From assembly GCA_041394725.1 (NCBI GenBank), contig JAWKHR010000009.1, forward strand, positions 97,323 through 161,322: a stretch of 64,000 nucleotides of DNA, in the 5' to 3' direction. Positions 8,689-18,328 of this stretch are shown piece by piece. Every line of letters starts with the position of its first letter. Position 1 is the stretch's first letter. Source of the stretch: JAWKHR01 sp041394725 (GTDB taxonomy: Bacteria > Acidobacteriota > Vicinamibacteria > Vicinamibacterales > SCN-69-37). The position numbers and the translations under genes are program-made. Below the pieces are notes generated by a model, which was not told the DNA's origin, did no database searches, and was given only the letters and a program-made list of their open reading frames with translations.

Positions 8689-11397
8689 ATGCCACCGCCG
8701 CGCCTCGCCCGCTGGCTCGCCGCGCTCCTCCCCGGCCGTGACGCCGAGGGCCTGCGCGGCGACCTCGACGAGGCGTGGGCGCGACGACACGCCACCGGCG
8801 GCCCCCGCTGGCGCCACGTGGCCGCGCACCTCGGCGACGTCATCGCGTCGGTCGCCGCCGGGGGGCATCGGCGGGGGGTGGCCGACCGCCGGCGCGCGCG
8901 CCGCCACGACGCGATACGGGGGAGCTTCCGCATGCCGATGACGGGACTGGGATCCGAATTCGCGCAGGCGGCGCGCGCGCTCGCGCGACGCCCCCTGCGC
9001 ACGACGCTGGTCGTCGTCACCCTGGCGGCCGGCATCGCCGCCGTCTCGACGATCACGGCGGTGGCCGACGCGGTCGTGGTGCGGCCACTGCCCTATCCCG
9101 ACGGCGACCGGCTCGTGAGCGTCGGCCGCATCTTCCCGGACCGGCCGTGGCGCGAGGACGCGCCGGCGCTGCAGCGGCTGGCGGGCACGTCGATCGCGAC
9201 GTTCGAGGACTGGCGCGCGCGCACGCGCGCGCTGGACCGGCTCGTCGCGGCCGAGTCGCGCAGCGTCGTGATGCCCGACTCGGGCCGCGGGCCCGAGCTG
9301 GTCGGCCTCGTCTCGGTGACCGACGGCTTCCTCGACCTCTTCGGCGTCGAGCCCGAGCTCGGCCGCGCGTTCGGCCCGGCCGACTACGCTCCCGGCGCTC
9401 CCGAGGTCATGATGCTGAGCCACCGGTCCTGGCAGGCGCGGTACGGCGGCGAGGCCGGCGTCATCGGCCGCACGGAAGGCCGGGCGACGATCGTCGGCGT
9501 GCTGCCGCCGGACTTCGACGGACCCGAGGCGTACTTCTCGGGGCGGGCGGAGTTCTGGACGCCGCTCCTCTCGAGCGACACGCGCTACGCCGACCGCGGA
9601 CGGCGGTCGGCCTTCGTGTTCGGGCGCCTGGCGCCCGGCGTCACGCTCGAGCAGGCACGCGCCGACATCGCGGCGATCCAGGACCAGCTGACCGACACCT
9701 ATCCGTCGTTCAATCTCCTGCCGAACGGCGGACGGTTCGGCGCGGGCGTCAACCGCCTGCACGACGAGACCGTGGGCGGCGCGGCGCGCCCGCTCGCGAT
9801 CTTCCTCGCCGCGGCCGCGCTGCTGCTCGTCGTGGCCGGCATGAACAGCGCGAACCTGCTGGTCCTGCGCGCGCTCGAGCGCGAGACGGAGGTGACCGTC
9901 CGCCGTGCGCTCGGTGCCGGCCGGCTGCGGCTGGCGGCGGGCCTGCTCACCGAAAGCCTGATCCTCGCCACGGCCGGCGCGGCGGCCGGCCTGCTGATCG
10001 CCCGCGGCAGTCTCGCCGCCTTCGTCGCGTTCGGCCCCGGCCTGCTGCCGCGGATGCACGGGATCGTGCTCGGCGGCCGCGTCCTGCTGCTCGCCGGGGT
10101 GGTCTCGATCGGAACCGGGCTCGCGGCCGGCCTGCTTCCCGCCCTGGCGCTGCTCCGGAACAGCGAGCTCGGGACGGGGCTGCGCCGGGCAGGCGCGCCG
10201 ACGGTGACGCCGGGCGGGACGCGGTGGCGACACGTGCTGGTCTCCGCGCAGATGGCGGCCGCGCTCGTGCTGGTCATCGGCGCGGGCCTGCTGTTCCACT
10301 CGCTCCTGCGCGTCCGCGCGACGCCGCTCGGCTTCGCACCCGACGACCTCTACGCCGTGTCGGTGCCGCTCAAGATGCCCGGCCTCGATCGCGTGGCGCC
10401 GCACGAGATCTGGAACCGTGTCGCCACGGCGTTCGACACGGTGCCCGGCGTGGACGCGGTCGCCCTCGGATCGGACGCGCCGTTCGTGGACCCGAGCTGG
10501 GCGCCCTGGGTGAGCCTGCCCGGCGACGACCCGGGCACCAGGCGCGACGGGGTCGCCGGGTTCGTGGTGACGCCGGGGTTCTTCGGCGCGATCGGCGCGC
10601 GGCTGACGCGCGGCGACGGGTTCGACCCGGCTCCACTCCCCGGCGGCGATCGCGTCGTCGTCGTCAACGACGCGTTCGTCGACGCGTTTCTCGGCAATCG
10701 CGAGCCGATCGGCGCGACCGTGCTGGTGAAGGCCGAAGAGGCGCCCGACACGCGCATCCCGCTGCGCATCGTCGGTGTCGTGGAGTCGGTGGTGCAGCGG
10801 CGGGTGGAGGATGGCGCGCGGCCCGCGCTCTACGTGCCCTACACGCAGGAGGCGTGGCCGTTCGGCGTGACGGTCATGGTCCGCACGGCCCGCCGCGACG
10901 ACGCGGTGGCGGACGACCTGCGGGCGGCGGCGGCGCGGTTCAACCCGCTGGTCCCGGTCCAGAGCCTCACGTTCCTGCCGGACCGGATCGACGGGTCGCT
11001 CGCCGAGCCCCGCTTCCGCGCGGCCCTGTTCGGCACGTTCGCGGGCGTGTCGTTCCTGCTGGCCGTGGTCGGGCTCTACGGCGTGCTCTCGCACACGGTG
11101 GGCCGACGCACGCGGGAACTGGGCGTGCGGATGGCGCTCGGCGCGGATCGCGCGTCGGTCTTCGGCCTGGTCCTGCGTCAGGGCGCGGGCCTGGTGGGCG
11201 CGGGGCTGGTGGCGGGCCTTGCCGGCGCGGCGCTGGTCAGCCGGTCGCTCCAGGCCTTCCTCTTCGACCTGGACGCGCTGGACCTGCCGACGTTCGCGGT
11301 GGCGGCGGGCGCCATGGTCGCGGTGTCGATCGTCGCGATCGTGATGCCCGCGCGGCGGGCCACGCGGCTCGACGTCGCCACGACGCTGCGCGACTGA
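8689..11397 (+). CDS. ADOP-2: MacB/FtsX-type permease with prefix domain 2
   Basis: 902 residues. The first ~80 residues (ARWLAALLPGRDAEGLRGDL, then a WRHVAAHLGDV helix) resemble 'permease prefix domain 2'. TM1 is near 105-125. The order after that is periplasmic core (TIVGVLPPDFDGPEAYF), three TM helices (LAIFLAAAALLLVVAGMNSA), the basic loop TEVTVRRALGAGRLR, TM5, the second core and the final FtsX block with GVRMALGADR. The start at ATG 8689 is favoured by the promoter spacing; an upstream TTG in frame lies inside the palindrome. Stop 11397 is three bases from the convergent ADOP-3 stop. Substrate unknown. Confidence 0.92.
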   Translation: MPPPRLARWLAALLPGRDAEGLRGDLDEAWARRHATGGPRWRHVAAHLGDVIASVAAGGHRRGVADRRRARRHDAIRGSFRMPMTGLGSEFAQAARALARRPLRTTLVVVTLAAGIAAVSTITAVADAVVVRPLPYPDGDRLVSVGRIFPDRPWREDAPALQRLAGTSIATFEDWRARTRALDRLVAAESRSVVMPDSGRGPELVGLVSVTDGFLDLFGVEPELGRAFGPADYAPGAPEVMMLSHRSWQARYGGEAGVIGRTEGRATIVGVLPPDFDGPEAYFSGRAEFWTPLLSSDTRYADRGRRSAFVFGRLAPGVTLEQARADIAAIQDQLTDTYPSFNLLPNGGRFGAGVNRLHDETVGGAARPLAIFLAAAALLLVVAGMNSANLLVLRALERETEVTVRRALGAGRLRLAAGLLTESLILATAGAAAGLLIARGSLAAFVAFGPGLLPRMHGIVLGGRVLLLAGVVSIGTGLAAGLLPALALLRNSELGTGLRRAGAPTVTPGGTRWRHVLVSAQMAAALVLVIGAGLLFHSLLRVRATPLGFAPDDLYAVSVPLKMPGLDRVAPHEIWNRVATAFDTVPGVDAVALGSDAPFVDPSWAPWVSLPGDDPGTRRDGVAGFVVTPGFFGAIGARLTRGDGFDPAPLPGGDRVVVVNDAFVDAFLGNREPIGATVLVKAEEAPDTRIPLRIVGVVESVVQRRVEDGARPALYVPYTQEAWPFGVTVMVRTARRDDAVADDLRAAAARFNPLVPVQSLTFLPDRIDGSLAEPRFRAALFGTFAGVSFLLAVVGLYGVLSHTVGRRTRELGVRMALGADRASVFGLVLRQGAGLVGAGLVAGLAGAALVSRSLQAFLFDLDALDLPTFAVAAGAMVAVSIVAIVMPARRATRLDVATTLRD

Positions 11398-11400
11398 CGG

Positions 11401-13866
11401 CTACTGGCCGAGCGCAATCACGGGGTTGATGCGCGACGCCCGCCACGACGGGATGATGCTGGCGATCATCGCGACCACGAGCAGCACGCCGGCGACGCTC
11501 GCCAGGACGACCGGGTCCATCGGCGCGACGTCGTAGAGCTGGCCCGCCATCGCGCGGCCCACGAGCCAGGCGCCGCCCACGCCGAGGGCGAGGCCGATGA
11601 GCGTGATCTTCACGCCGTCGGTCAGCACCAGGCCGAACACGCTCGACGCGGACCCGCCGAGCGCCATCCGGACGCCGAGCTCGCGCCGCCGCTGGGCCAC
11701 GCCGTAGGCGAGGACGCCGTAGATGCCGAGCGCGGCCAGGAACAGGCCGACCAGGCCGAAGACCATCGCAACGTACATCGGGATGCGCCGGCCGCTCATC
11801 GCGACGTCGATGTAGTGCTGCATCGGCTGCACGGCGTAGAGCGGCAGTTCCGGGTCGATCGCCTGCAGCTTCTGCCGCACCGACGTCATGATGGCCGGGT
11901 TCTCGTTGGCGGTGCGGACGACCAGGTGCCCGGTGCGGAAGGGCGTCTGCTGGTACGGGAAGTAGTACGCCCCGACCGGCGTGAACCCGGCGCGCGGATC
12001 GGTCATCTGGACCTCGCGGATGACGCCGACCACGGTCATGAACTCGGTGTTCGGCGTGATCCGCGTGATGTCCTTGGGATCGTCCGGGCGGTACAGCCGA
12101 CGCCCAACCGGATCGCGGTCCGGCCAGAACTTGCGGGCGAGCCGGTCGTCGATGATGACGGTGCGCGGCGCATCGGTCACGTCGGACGCGTCGAAGAACC
12201 GGCCGCTCAGCAGTTCCACGCCCATCGCCTCGAGGTAGCCCGTGCCGACCTCGAGCCGCGAGGGCGCGAGCAGCGACTCGCCCGGCTTCATCACGTACCC
12301 CTCGGCGAGGATCACGCTGTTCGAGATGTCGCCCTCGAACGGCACCGCGCTCGTCAGGCCGGCCGACGCCACGCCGGGCAGCGTGCGGACCTCGGCGAGC
12401 AGCCGCTGCTCGAAGGTGCGCAGCGCGGCGGCATCCGGGTAACTGGCGTTCGGCAGGCTGAGCGACGCGACCTGAACGTGCGTCGGATCGAAACCCATGT
12501 CCAGCCCGAGCACGGCGCGCAGGCTGGCGAAGAGCAGCCCGGCGCCGATGAGCAGCACGAACGCGACGGCCACCTGCGCGGTGGCCAGCGCGCGGCGCAG
12601 CAGGTGCGCGCGCCGGCCCGCGGTGCCGCCGCGGCCTTCCTCGCGCAGCTCGAGGTTCAGGTTCATGCGCCAGAGCCGCACGACCGGCGCCAGGCCGATC
12701 GCCAGCCCGGTCACGAGCGTCACGCCGAGCGCGACGGCGAGGCTCACGCCGTCGAGCGCGACCTCGTGCACGCGCGGCAACCCGTCCAGGTCGAGCGACG
12801 CCACCCACGTCACGGCCCACCAGCCGAGCAGCATGCCGATCACGCCGCCCACGACCGCGAGCAGCAGCGTCTCGGTGAACAGCTGCCGCGCCAGCCGGCC
12901 GAGCTCGCCGCCGATCGCATGGCGCGTCGCCATCTCCCGCGTCCGCGCGCTCGCGCGCACCATCGCGAGGTTCGCGAGGTTGAAACCGCCGATGAGCAGC
13001 ACGAACAGGACGCCGCCCCAGAGCAGGTAGAGCACGGGCCGGACGTCGCGCACCAGGTCGTCCTGGAGCGACACGACGACGGTGTGGAAGCCGGCGTCGG
13101 CGAGGAGCTGCTTGAAGTTCGGGAACCGCTCGTCGTTGCGGACGTTCAGCGCGTCGATCTGCTGTTGCGCCTGGGTGATCGTCGCGCCGGGCGCGAGCCG
13201 CGCGACCATCTGCCAGTTGTTGCTGTGGCGCTGCTCGTCGCTCTTCTGCTCGGGCGTGAACGCCACCGCCTGGTAGACGTCGATGTCGTCCCAGAGGAAC
13301 GTGAAGTCGGCCGGCGCGACGCCGATGACGGTCACCGGCTGGCCACTCAGGCGGATCGTCTGGCCGACGATCGACCGGTCGCCGCCGAACTGCCGCTGCC
13401 AGAACCCGTAGGCCAGCACCGCGCGCGCCGGCTGGCCCGGCTCGGCGTCGGCCTCGGAGAAGACCTGGCCGGTGACCGGCACCATGTGCGCCAGGCGGTA
13501 GAACGACGGCGTGGCGCGAAGGGTGTTCAGCCGCTGCGCCCCCTCGGTGTCGCCGAACGTCGTGCCCTCGCGCCGGAGCAGCGTCTGATCGACGAGCGCC
13601 GGCACGGCCTCGCGCCGGTCGTACAGGTCCGGCACCGCGGCGCCCACGCGCGGCGCGCCGGCGTTCGGGTAGCTGTTGTAGATCAGCACCAGATCACTGG
13701 CGCCCTCGATCGGAAGCGGCTTGAGCAGGACCGACCGCACGACGCCGAAGATCGCGGTGTTCGCGCCGATGCAGACCGCCAGCGTCAGCAGCGCGGTCGC
13801 GGTGAAGGTGGGGTCCTTCCAGAGAAGGCGCACGGCAAAGCGAAGGTCCTGGGCAAGTCTCGACAT
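11401..13866 (-). CDS. ADOP-3: MacB/FtsX-type permease without prefix
   Basis: 821 residues, beginning directly with the short cytoplasmic helix SRLAQDLRFAVRLLWKDP and TM1 (LLTLAVCIGANTAIFGVV). Two MacB-type periplasmic domains alternate with FtsX blocks. Typical motifs are VTVIGVAPADFTF, TREMATRHAIGG and RRELGVRMALGG. It is divergent from PadR 14054-14374 and separated from it by 187 bases that contain two palindromes, so it is probably repressed by that PadR together with ADOP-4. A TATAAA lies in its upstream region. No ATPase is adjacent; the transported compound is unknown. Confidence 0.92.
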   Translation of the reverse strand: MSRLAQDLRFAVRLLWKDPTFTATALLTLAVCIGANTAIFGVVRSVLLKPLPIEGASDLVLIYNSYPNAGAPRVGAAVPDLYDRREAVPALVDQTLLRREGTTFGDTEGAQRLNTLRATPSFYRLAHMVPVTGQVFSEADAEPGQPARAVLAYGFWQRQFGGDRSIVGQTIRLSGQPVTVIGVAPADFTFLWDDIDVYQAVAFTPEQKSDEQRHSNNWQMVARLAPGATITQAQQQIDALNVRNDERFPNFKQLLADAGFHTVVVSLQDDLVRDVRPVLYLLWGGVLFVLLIGGFNLANLAMVRASARTREMATRHAIGGELGRLARQLFTETLLLAVVGGVIGMLLGWWAVTWVASLDLDGLPRVHEVALDGVSLAVALGVTLVTGLAIGLAPVVRLWRMNLNLELREEGRGGTAGRRAHLLRRALATAQVAVAFVLLIGAGLLFASLRAVLGLDMGFDPTHVQVASLSLPNASYPDAAALRTFEQRLLAEVRTLPGVASAGLTSAVPFEGDISNSVILAEGYVMKPGESLLAPSRLEVGTGYLEAMGVELLSGRFFDASDVTDAPRTVIIDDRLARKFWPDRDPVGRRLYRPDDPKDITRITPNTEFMTVVGVIREVQMTDPRAGFTPVGAYYFPYQQTPFRTGHLVVRTANENPAIMTSVRQKLQAIDPELPLYAVQPMQHYIDVAMSGRRIPMYVAMVFGLVGLFLAALGIYGVLAYGVAQRRRELGVRMALGGSASSVFGLVLTDGVKITLIGLALGVGGAWLVGRAMAGQLYDVAPMDPVVLASVAGVLLVVAMIASIIPSWRASRINPVIALGQ

Positions 13867-13917
13867 GCGGGCTCCGGCCGGGGGAAACGACCACCCGGCA
13901 GGCGGCCGGGCGCGACA

Positions 13918-13930
13918 CCGTTTTATACGG
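13918..13930 (-). promoter_or_regulatory. Palindrome over the ADOP-3 -10 region
   Basis: CCGT-TTTAT-ACGG on the plus strand; read on the minus strand it contains TATAAA, a good -10 candidate for ADOP-3. Arms are only four bases plus one further pair, so on its own it is weak. It gains weight because a second palindrome lies 70 bases away at the divergent PadR promoter. Confidence 0.4.
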
Positions 13931-13999
13931 AGCGGCGCCGTCTGGGTTCGGTCACCAGGGCCGCCGGCGGCAATCCGGCGAGCGGGGACCGAACCAAAT

Positions 14000-14023
14000 G
14001 CTATTTAATAGCGTCAATATACT
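14000..14023 (+). promoter_or_regulatory. PadR promoter with palindromic operator
   Basis: GCTAT-TTA-ATAGC (14000-14012) is a perfect palindrome with a three-base centre. It lies just upstream of TATACT (14018-14023), which fits a -10 box. The PadR gene starts 30 bases further on, behind a GGGAGGGG site. The position between -35 and -10 fits autorepression. Confidence 0.6.
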
Positions 14024-14053
14024 AAACTGGATGGCCTGCCAGGGAGGGGCTCC

Positions 14054-14374
14054 GTGTCCGACGCGCTCGGCGAACTCGAACAGCTCGTACTGCTCACCAT
14101 CCTCCGGCTCGGCGAGGACGCCTACGGCGTGCCGATCGTCGAGGAACTCCGCCGGCACACGCGGCAGTCGGTCCTCCGGCCCTCGGTCTACCTCGCGCTG
14201 CGGCGGCTGGAAGCCAAGGGCCTGATCGCCTCGCGCCTGGGCGATCCGGAACCCCGGCGCGGCGGCCGGGCTCGCCGCTATTTCTCGCTCCAGCCCGCCG
14301 CGCTCGCGCGCCTGCGCGAGTCGCGACGCACGCTGGACAGCCTGTGGGACGGCCTGTCCCTGGACGAATCGTGA
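14054..14374 (+). CDS. PadR-family transcriptional regulator
   Basis: 106 residues. It has the PadR winged-helix core: LVLLTILRLGEDAYGVPIVEEL, recognition region PSVYLALRRLEAKGLI, and the wing GRARRYFSLQPAAL. The C-terminal dimerisation helix is short. The GTG at 14054 follows GGGAGGGG at good spacing. The stop overlaps the GTG of ADOP-4 (GTGA), so the two are translationally coupled. Known for the family: PadR proteins repress efflux/permease genes and are released by small ligands. It presumably controls ADOP-4 and the divergent ADOP-3. Confidence 0.93.
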   Translation: MSDALGELEQLVLLTILRLGEDAYGVPIVEELRRHTRQSVLRPSVYLALRRLEAKGLIASRLGDPEPRRGGRARRYFSLQPAALARLRESRRTLDSLWDGLSLDES

Positions 14375-17040
14375 CGACGAGGCGTGGCCGCGCGTCCGGT
14401 CCGGCCGAGCCCCCTCGGGCCGCCGTCCGTCTGCTCGCCGTTCGCCTGCCTGCCGACGACCGCGACGTCGTCCTCGGCGATCTCACCGAGACGTTCGCGG
14501 ATCGGATCGACGCGGGTTGCCGCCTCAATCGCCTCTGGTTCTGGATGCAGACGCTGGCCTTCGTCGGCGGCTTCGCGATCGCCCGCCGGCGCGAGGTCCC
14601 GCGGATGCCACCCTCCGGGAGACACCCCATGCGCGCGCTCGCCGTCAGCCTCCGCCATGCCGCCCGCCGCCTCCGCTTCGAGTGGCGCTACGCGCTCGGC
14701 GTCACCGCGATTCTCGCCGTCGGCATCGGTCCGGCCACGACGATGCTGTCGATCGTGCGGACGGTGCTGCTGGATCCGCTGCCGTACGCCGAGCCGGAGC
14801 GGCTCGGGTTGTTCCGCCTCGACCTCGGGCAGATCCGGAACCACCCCGGGCTCTCACCGGCCGAGATCACCGACTTGCAGGGCCTGACCGGCGTGTTCAC
14901 CGCCGTCGAGGGCACGTCGCGCATCGGCGAGGTCTCGATGGGCCCGGCGGAGGACCTGGTGCCGCTCACGCAGGTCGGTGTCACGCCGGGCCTGTTCCGC
15001 ATGCTCGGCGTGGCGCCGGTGCTGGGCCGGTGGCCGACCGCCGAGGACGCGCGCCTGCAGCCGCCGCCCGCGTGGATCGACTACGACCTCTGGCAGACCG
15101 CGTTCGGCGGATCGGAGGATCTCGTGGGGCAGACGGTGCGGCTCGACGGCCGGCCGGTGCCGATCGCGGGCGTGATGCCGCGCGGGTTCCGGCTGGTGCT
15201 GGGCCGCGGCGCGCCGGTGCCGATCGACGTCTACGTGGCGATGCCGCCGCGGACGAACCGGAATTTCTGGGCGTTTCCGACGCTGGCGCGTCTCGCGCCG
15301 GGCGTGACGTTCGCGCAGGCGCAGGCGGCGGTGGATGCCTACGCGACCTCGGCGCGGGCGGCGCACCCGGACGTCTACACGGAAGACGACCTCCGGTTCG
15401 CGCTGCACCCGCTGCGCGACGACCTGCTGCGCGAGACGCGGCCGGCCATCCGCGCCGCGCTCGGGGGCGTGCTCCTGCTGCTGCTCATCGCCTTCGCGAA
15501 CGCCGCCGCGCTGGTCGTCGCGCGGCTCGGCGCCCGCGCGCACGATCTCGCGATTCGCCGCGCGATTGGCGCGGGCCGCGCGCGTCTGGTCGCCGACGTG
15601 CTGGTCGAGAGCGGGATCCTGGCCGCGGCGGGCGCGGTCGGCGGCGCGGTGCTGGGCGCGGCGGGCCTCGTGGCCGCGCGGCGCGTGATGCCCGAGACGG
15701 TGCCGCGCCTCGAGTCGCTGCACGTGTCGGTGGATCTCTGGTGGTGGTCGGCCGCGCTGGCCGGCGTCGGACTGGTGATCGCGGGACTCGTGCCGGTGTG
15801 GCGCGTGTCGCGTGGCGCGCCGTGGCGGGGCCTCGGCACCGGATCGGTCCGGTCCGGCCGCGCGGAAGGCGCGCTCTCGCGGCTGGTGCTGGTCGGCGCG
15901 CAGGTCGCCCTCACGGTGGTGCTGGCCTTCGGCGCGGTCCAGCTCGTCCGGAGCGCGTCACGGCTCTCGGCGGTGGACGTCGGCTTCGATCGGCAGGTGC
16001 TGACGTTCAAGGTGCCGATCGACTTCGCGCGCTACCAGCAGGCGCCCGACCAGGTGGCGCTCTACGAGCGCGTGCGCGACCGGCTGCGGCAGGTCGCGGG
16101 CATCGAGGCCGTGGGCGCGGTGAGCCACCTGCCGCTCTCGGGCGCGACGCTCACGGACATCTACACGCCCGACCTCGCCGCCGCGCCGGGTGGCAACCTG
16201 CCCGTGGCGAACTACCACGCGGTGCTGCCCGGCTACTTCGCGTCGATGGACATCCCGTTCGTCGCCGGGCGCGACTTCACCGACGCGGAGAACCGCGCCG
16301 GCGAGCCGGTGATCGTCGTGGACGAAACGCTGGCGCGGTCGGCCTTCCCGGGCGGGGACGCGGTGGGCCGGACGCTGCGGCTCGGGTGGGGCATCCCGGA
16401 CTCGCGGATCGTCGGCGTCGTGCGCCACGTGCGCGCGATCGAGGTCGGTCGCGAGGTGCGCCCGCAGATCTACGCGGCGTACGGCACGTTCCAGTGGCCG
16501 CCGCTGCTGTTCACGGTGCGCACGTCGCGGGCGCCGCGCGATCTGGAGCCGGCGATCGCGGCCGCCGTGGCCGACGAGCGGACGGGCCGCGCCGTGTCGA
16601 GCTTCCGCGTGCTCGACGAGAACGTCCAGCGGGCGACCTCGACGCTGCGCGCGGTGACCGGCCTGGTGGGGACGCTCGCGCTCTCGGCGGGCCTCCTCTC
16701 GGCGGTGGGACTCTACACGGTGATCGCGTTCGTGGTGCACCAGCGCCGGCGCGCGACGGCGATCCGCAGCGCGCTCGGCGCGTCGCGCGGCCAGCTCGTG
16801 CGGCACCACCTGCGGACGATCGGCCTCGTGCTGCTGGCGGCGCTCCCGGTCGGCCTGGCGCTCGCCTGGGGGGTGGCGCCGCTCTTCGAGTCGCTGGTCT
16901 TCGGCATCGGCGACCGCGACCCGGCCTCGCTCGGGCTCGCACTCGCGCTCGCCACGCTCGCCGCCGCGGCGGGCATCGTCATTCCGATCCAGCGGGCGGC
17001 GGGGATCGATCCGGTGGTGGTGCTGCGGGCCGAGGAGTGA
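14371..17040 (+). CDS. ADOP-4: MacB/FtsX-type permease with prefix domain 2
   Basis: 889 residues from GTG 14371, overlapping the PadR stop. Residues 15-75 form permease prefix domain 2 (LPADDRDVVLGDLTETFADR, then a membrane-proximal segment FWMQTLAFVGGFAIA). TM1 is near 105-125 (GVTAILAVGIGPATTMLSIV). The usual two core/FtsX units follow, with DLAIRRAIGAGRARL and RATAIRSALGASR. Compared with the other copies the first periplasmic core is shorter. The PadR overlap makes co-transcription nearly certain. The substrate cannot be inferred. After the stop, 118 bases to 17158 hold no gene. Confidence 0.92.
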   Translation: MTTRRGRASGPAEPPRAAVRLLAVRLPADDRDVVLGDLTETFADRIDAGCRLNRLWFWMQTLAFVGGFAIARRREVPRMPPSGRHPMRALAVSLRHAARRLRFEWRYALGVTAILAVGIGPATTMLSIVRTVLLDPLPYAEPERLGLFRLDLGQIRNHPGLSPAEITDLQGLTGVFTAVEGTSRIGEVSMGPAEDLVPLTQVGVTPGLFRMLGVAPVLGRWPTAEDARLQPPPAWIDYDLWQTAFGGSEDLVGQTVRLDGRPVPIAGVMPRGFRLVLGRGAPVPIDVYVAMPPRTNRNFWAFPTLARLAPGVTFAQAQAAVDAYATSARAAHPDVYTEDDLRFALHPLRDDLLRETRPAIRAALGGVLLLLLIAFANAAALVVARLGARAHDLAIRRAIGAGRARLVADVLVESGILAAAGAVGGAVLGAAGLVAARRVMPETVPRLESLHVSVDLWWWSAALAGVGLVIAGLVPVWRVSRGAPWRGLGTGSVRSGRAEGALSRLVLVGAQVALTVVLAFGAVQLVRSASRLSAVDVGFDRQVLTFKVPIDFARYQQAPDQVALYERVRDRLRQVAGIEAVGAVSHLPLSGATLTDIYTPDLAAAPGGNLPVANYHAVLPGYFASMDIPFVAGRDFTDAENRAGEPVIVVDETLARSAFPGGDAVGRTLRLGWGIPDSRIVGVVRHVRAIEVGREVRPQIYAAYGTFQWPPLLFTVRTSRAPRDLEPAIAAAVADERTGRAVSSFRVLDENVQRATSTLRAVTGLVGTLALSAGLLSAVGLYTVIAFVVHQRRRATAIRSALGASRGQLVRHHLRTIGLVLLAALPVGLALAWGVAPLFESLVFGIGDRDPASLGLALALATLAAAAGIVIPIQRAAGIDPVVVLRAEE

Positions 17041-17158
17041 GGGCGCGGTCTTCGACCTTCGATCGTCGGGTAGGGAGCGAGGATTTCCGCGCCACCTCCC
17101 TGGAGCCGCGCGCGCGGCGCCCGCGCGCCGAGGAGGCCGCGAGCACCGCTTGGCCCCC

Positions 17159-18235
17159 CTATCGATCCTCGTCCTCGCCGATCCAGCCCTTGCGGCGGAA
17201 GTAGAACAGCATCCCGAGCGCCAGGAGCGCCATCACGAGCAGGAGCAGCGGGTAGGCGTAGGGGTCGTGCAGCTCGGGCATCGCCTCGAAGTTCATGCCG
17301 TAGATGCCGGCGAGGAACGTCAGCGGGATGAAGATGCTGGCCATGATCGTCAGCACCTTCATCACCTCGTTCGTCCTCATGCCGACGAGCGAGAGGTACG
17401 TGTTCAGGAGGCCGTTGGCCAGGTCGCGGTGCGAGTCGACGACGTCGGCGAGCTGGGCGCAGTGATCGTAGGTGTCGCGCAGATAGACGAGCACCTCCGG
17501 CGAGAAGCCGGACGACTCGCCGCGCTGCAGCCGGGCGAGCGCCTCGCGCTGCGGCAGGATGGCCCGGCTGGTGCCCGCGAGGGCGGCGCGAACCCGGTTC
17601 AGCAGGTCCAGGTCGCGCCGGGTCGTGCGGTCCATGATGCGGACCTCGATCTCGGCCAGTTTCTCGCCGAGCTGCTCGATGACCGGGTAGTAGCCGTCCA
17701 CGATGGTGTCGAGGATCGCGTAGGCCAGGTAGTCGGACCCCTGCACGCGGATCGGCCCGATGCCCTCGCGGATCCGCCGCCGCACCGGGTCGAGGATGTC
17801 GCCGTAGCGTTCCTGGAACGAGAGGATGTAGCCGGGCCCGAAGACGAGGCTCACCTGCTCCAGGTCCAGCATCAGGTCTGGCCCGAGCTGCAGCATCCGG
17901 GTGATCAGCAGCTGCTGCGCGCCGTAGGACTCGACCTTCGGCCGCTGCGGGACGTTGACGACGTCCTCGAGGGCCAGCAGGTGGATCTCGAAGACCTCGG
18001 CCATCGACCGGAGCATCTTCTCGTCACCGAGGCCCTGGATGTCGATCCACGTCACGCCGGTCCCGGTGATGAGGGCGCGCGCGTCGGCCGGCGTCGCGAT
18101 GTCGCACTCGGTCACGCCGTCCGGGTCGTACCTGAAGGCGTGCATGCGCGGCGGCACCGCATCGGCGCCCATGACGAGCGTGCCCGGCCGCGACCCCACG
18201 GGCGGATGACGCTTGCGGAAGACCGGAAGGACCAT
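17159..18235 (-). CDS. corA: CorA-family magnesium/divalent cation transporter
   Basis: 358 residues. A long cytoplasmic N-terminal domain (about 1-290) carries the helical funnel (DTIVDGYYPVIEQLGEKLAEIE). Two C-terminal transmembrane helices follow, around 298-318 and 328-348. The signature YGMNF sits at the end of the first TM, followed by the acidic loop EAMPELHDP. The protein would form a pentameric Mg2+ (or Co2+/Ni2+) channel in the inner membrane. The ATG at 18235 was preferred because it starts the family N-terminus; earlier in-frame residues look non-coding. Divergent from the PQQ protein gene. Confidence 0.95.
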   Translation of the reverse strand: MVLPVFRKRHPPVGSRPGTLVMGADAVPPRMHAFRYDPDGVTECDIATPADARALITGTGVTWIDIQGLGDEKMLRSMAEVFEIHLLALEDVVNVPQRPKVESYGAQQLLITRMLQLGPDLMLDLEQVSLVFGPGYILSFQERYGDILDPVRRRIREGIGPIRVQGSDYLAYAILDTIVDGYYPVIEQLGEKLAEIEVRIMDRTTRRDLDLLNRVRAALAGTSRAILPQREALARLQRGESSGFSPEVLVYLRDTYDHCAQLADVVDSHRDLANGLLNTYLSLVGMRTNEVMKVLTIMASIFIPLTFLAGIYGMNFEAMPELHDPYAYPLLLLVMALLALGMLFYFRRKGWIGEDEDR

Positions 18236-18328
18236 CGGGGAATGATAGACGGAGGCTCCCCGCTTGCAACGAAACCCCGGCCTGGGCCGTAATCTGGTCA
18301 TTCGCCCAGGATCCCGGGAGGAGTGATC

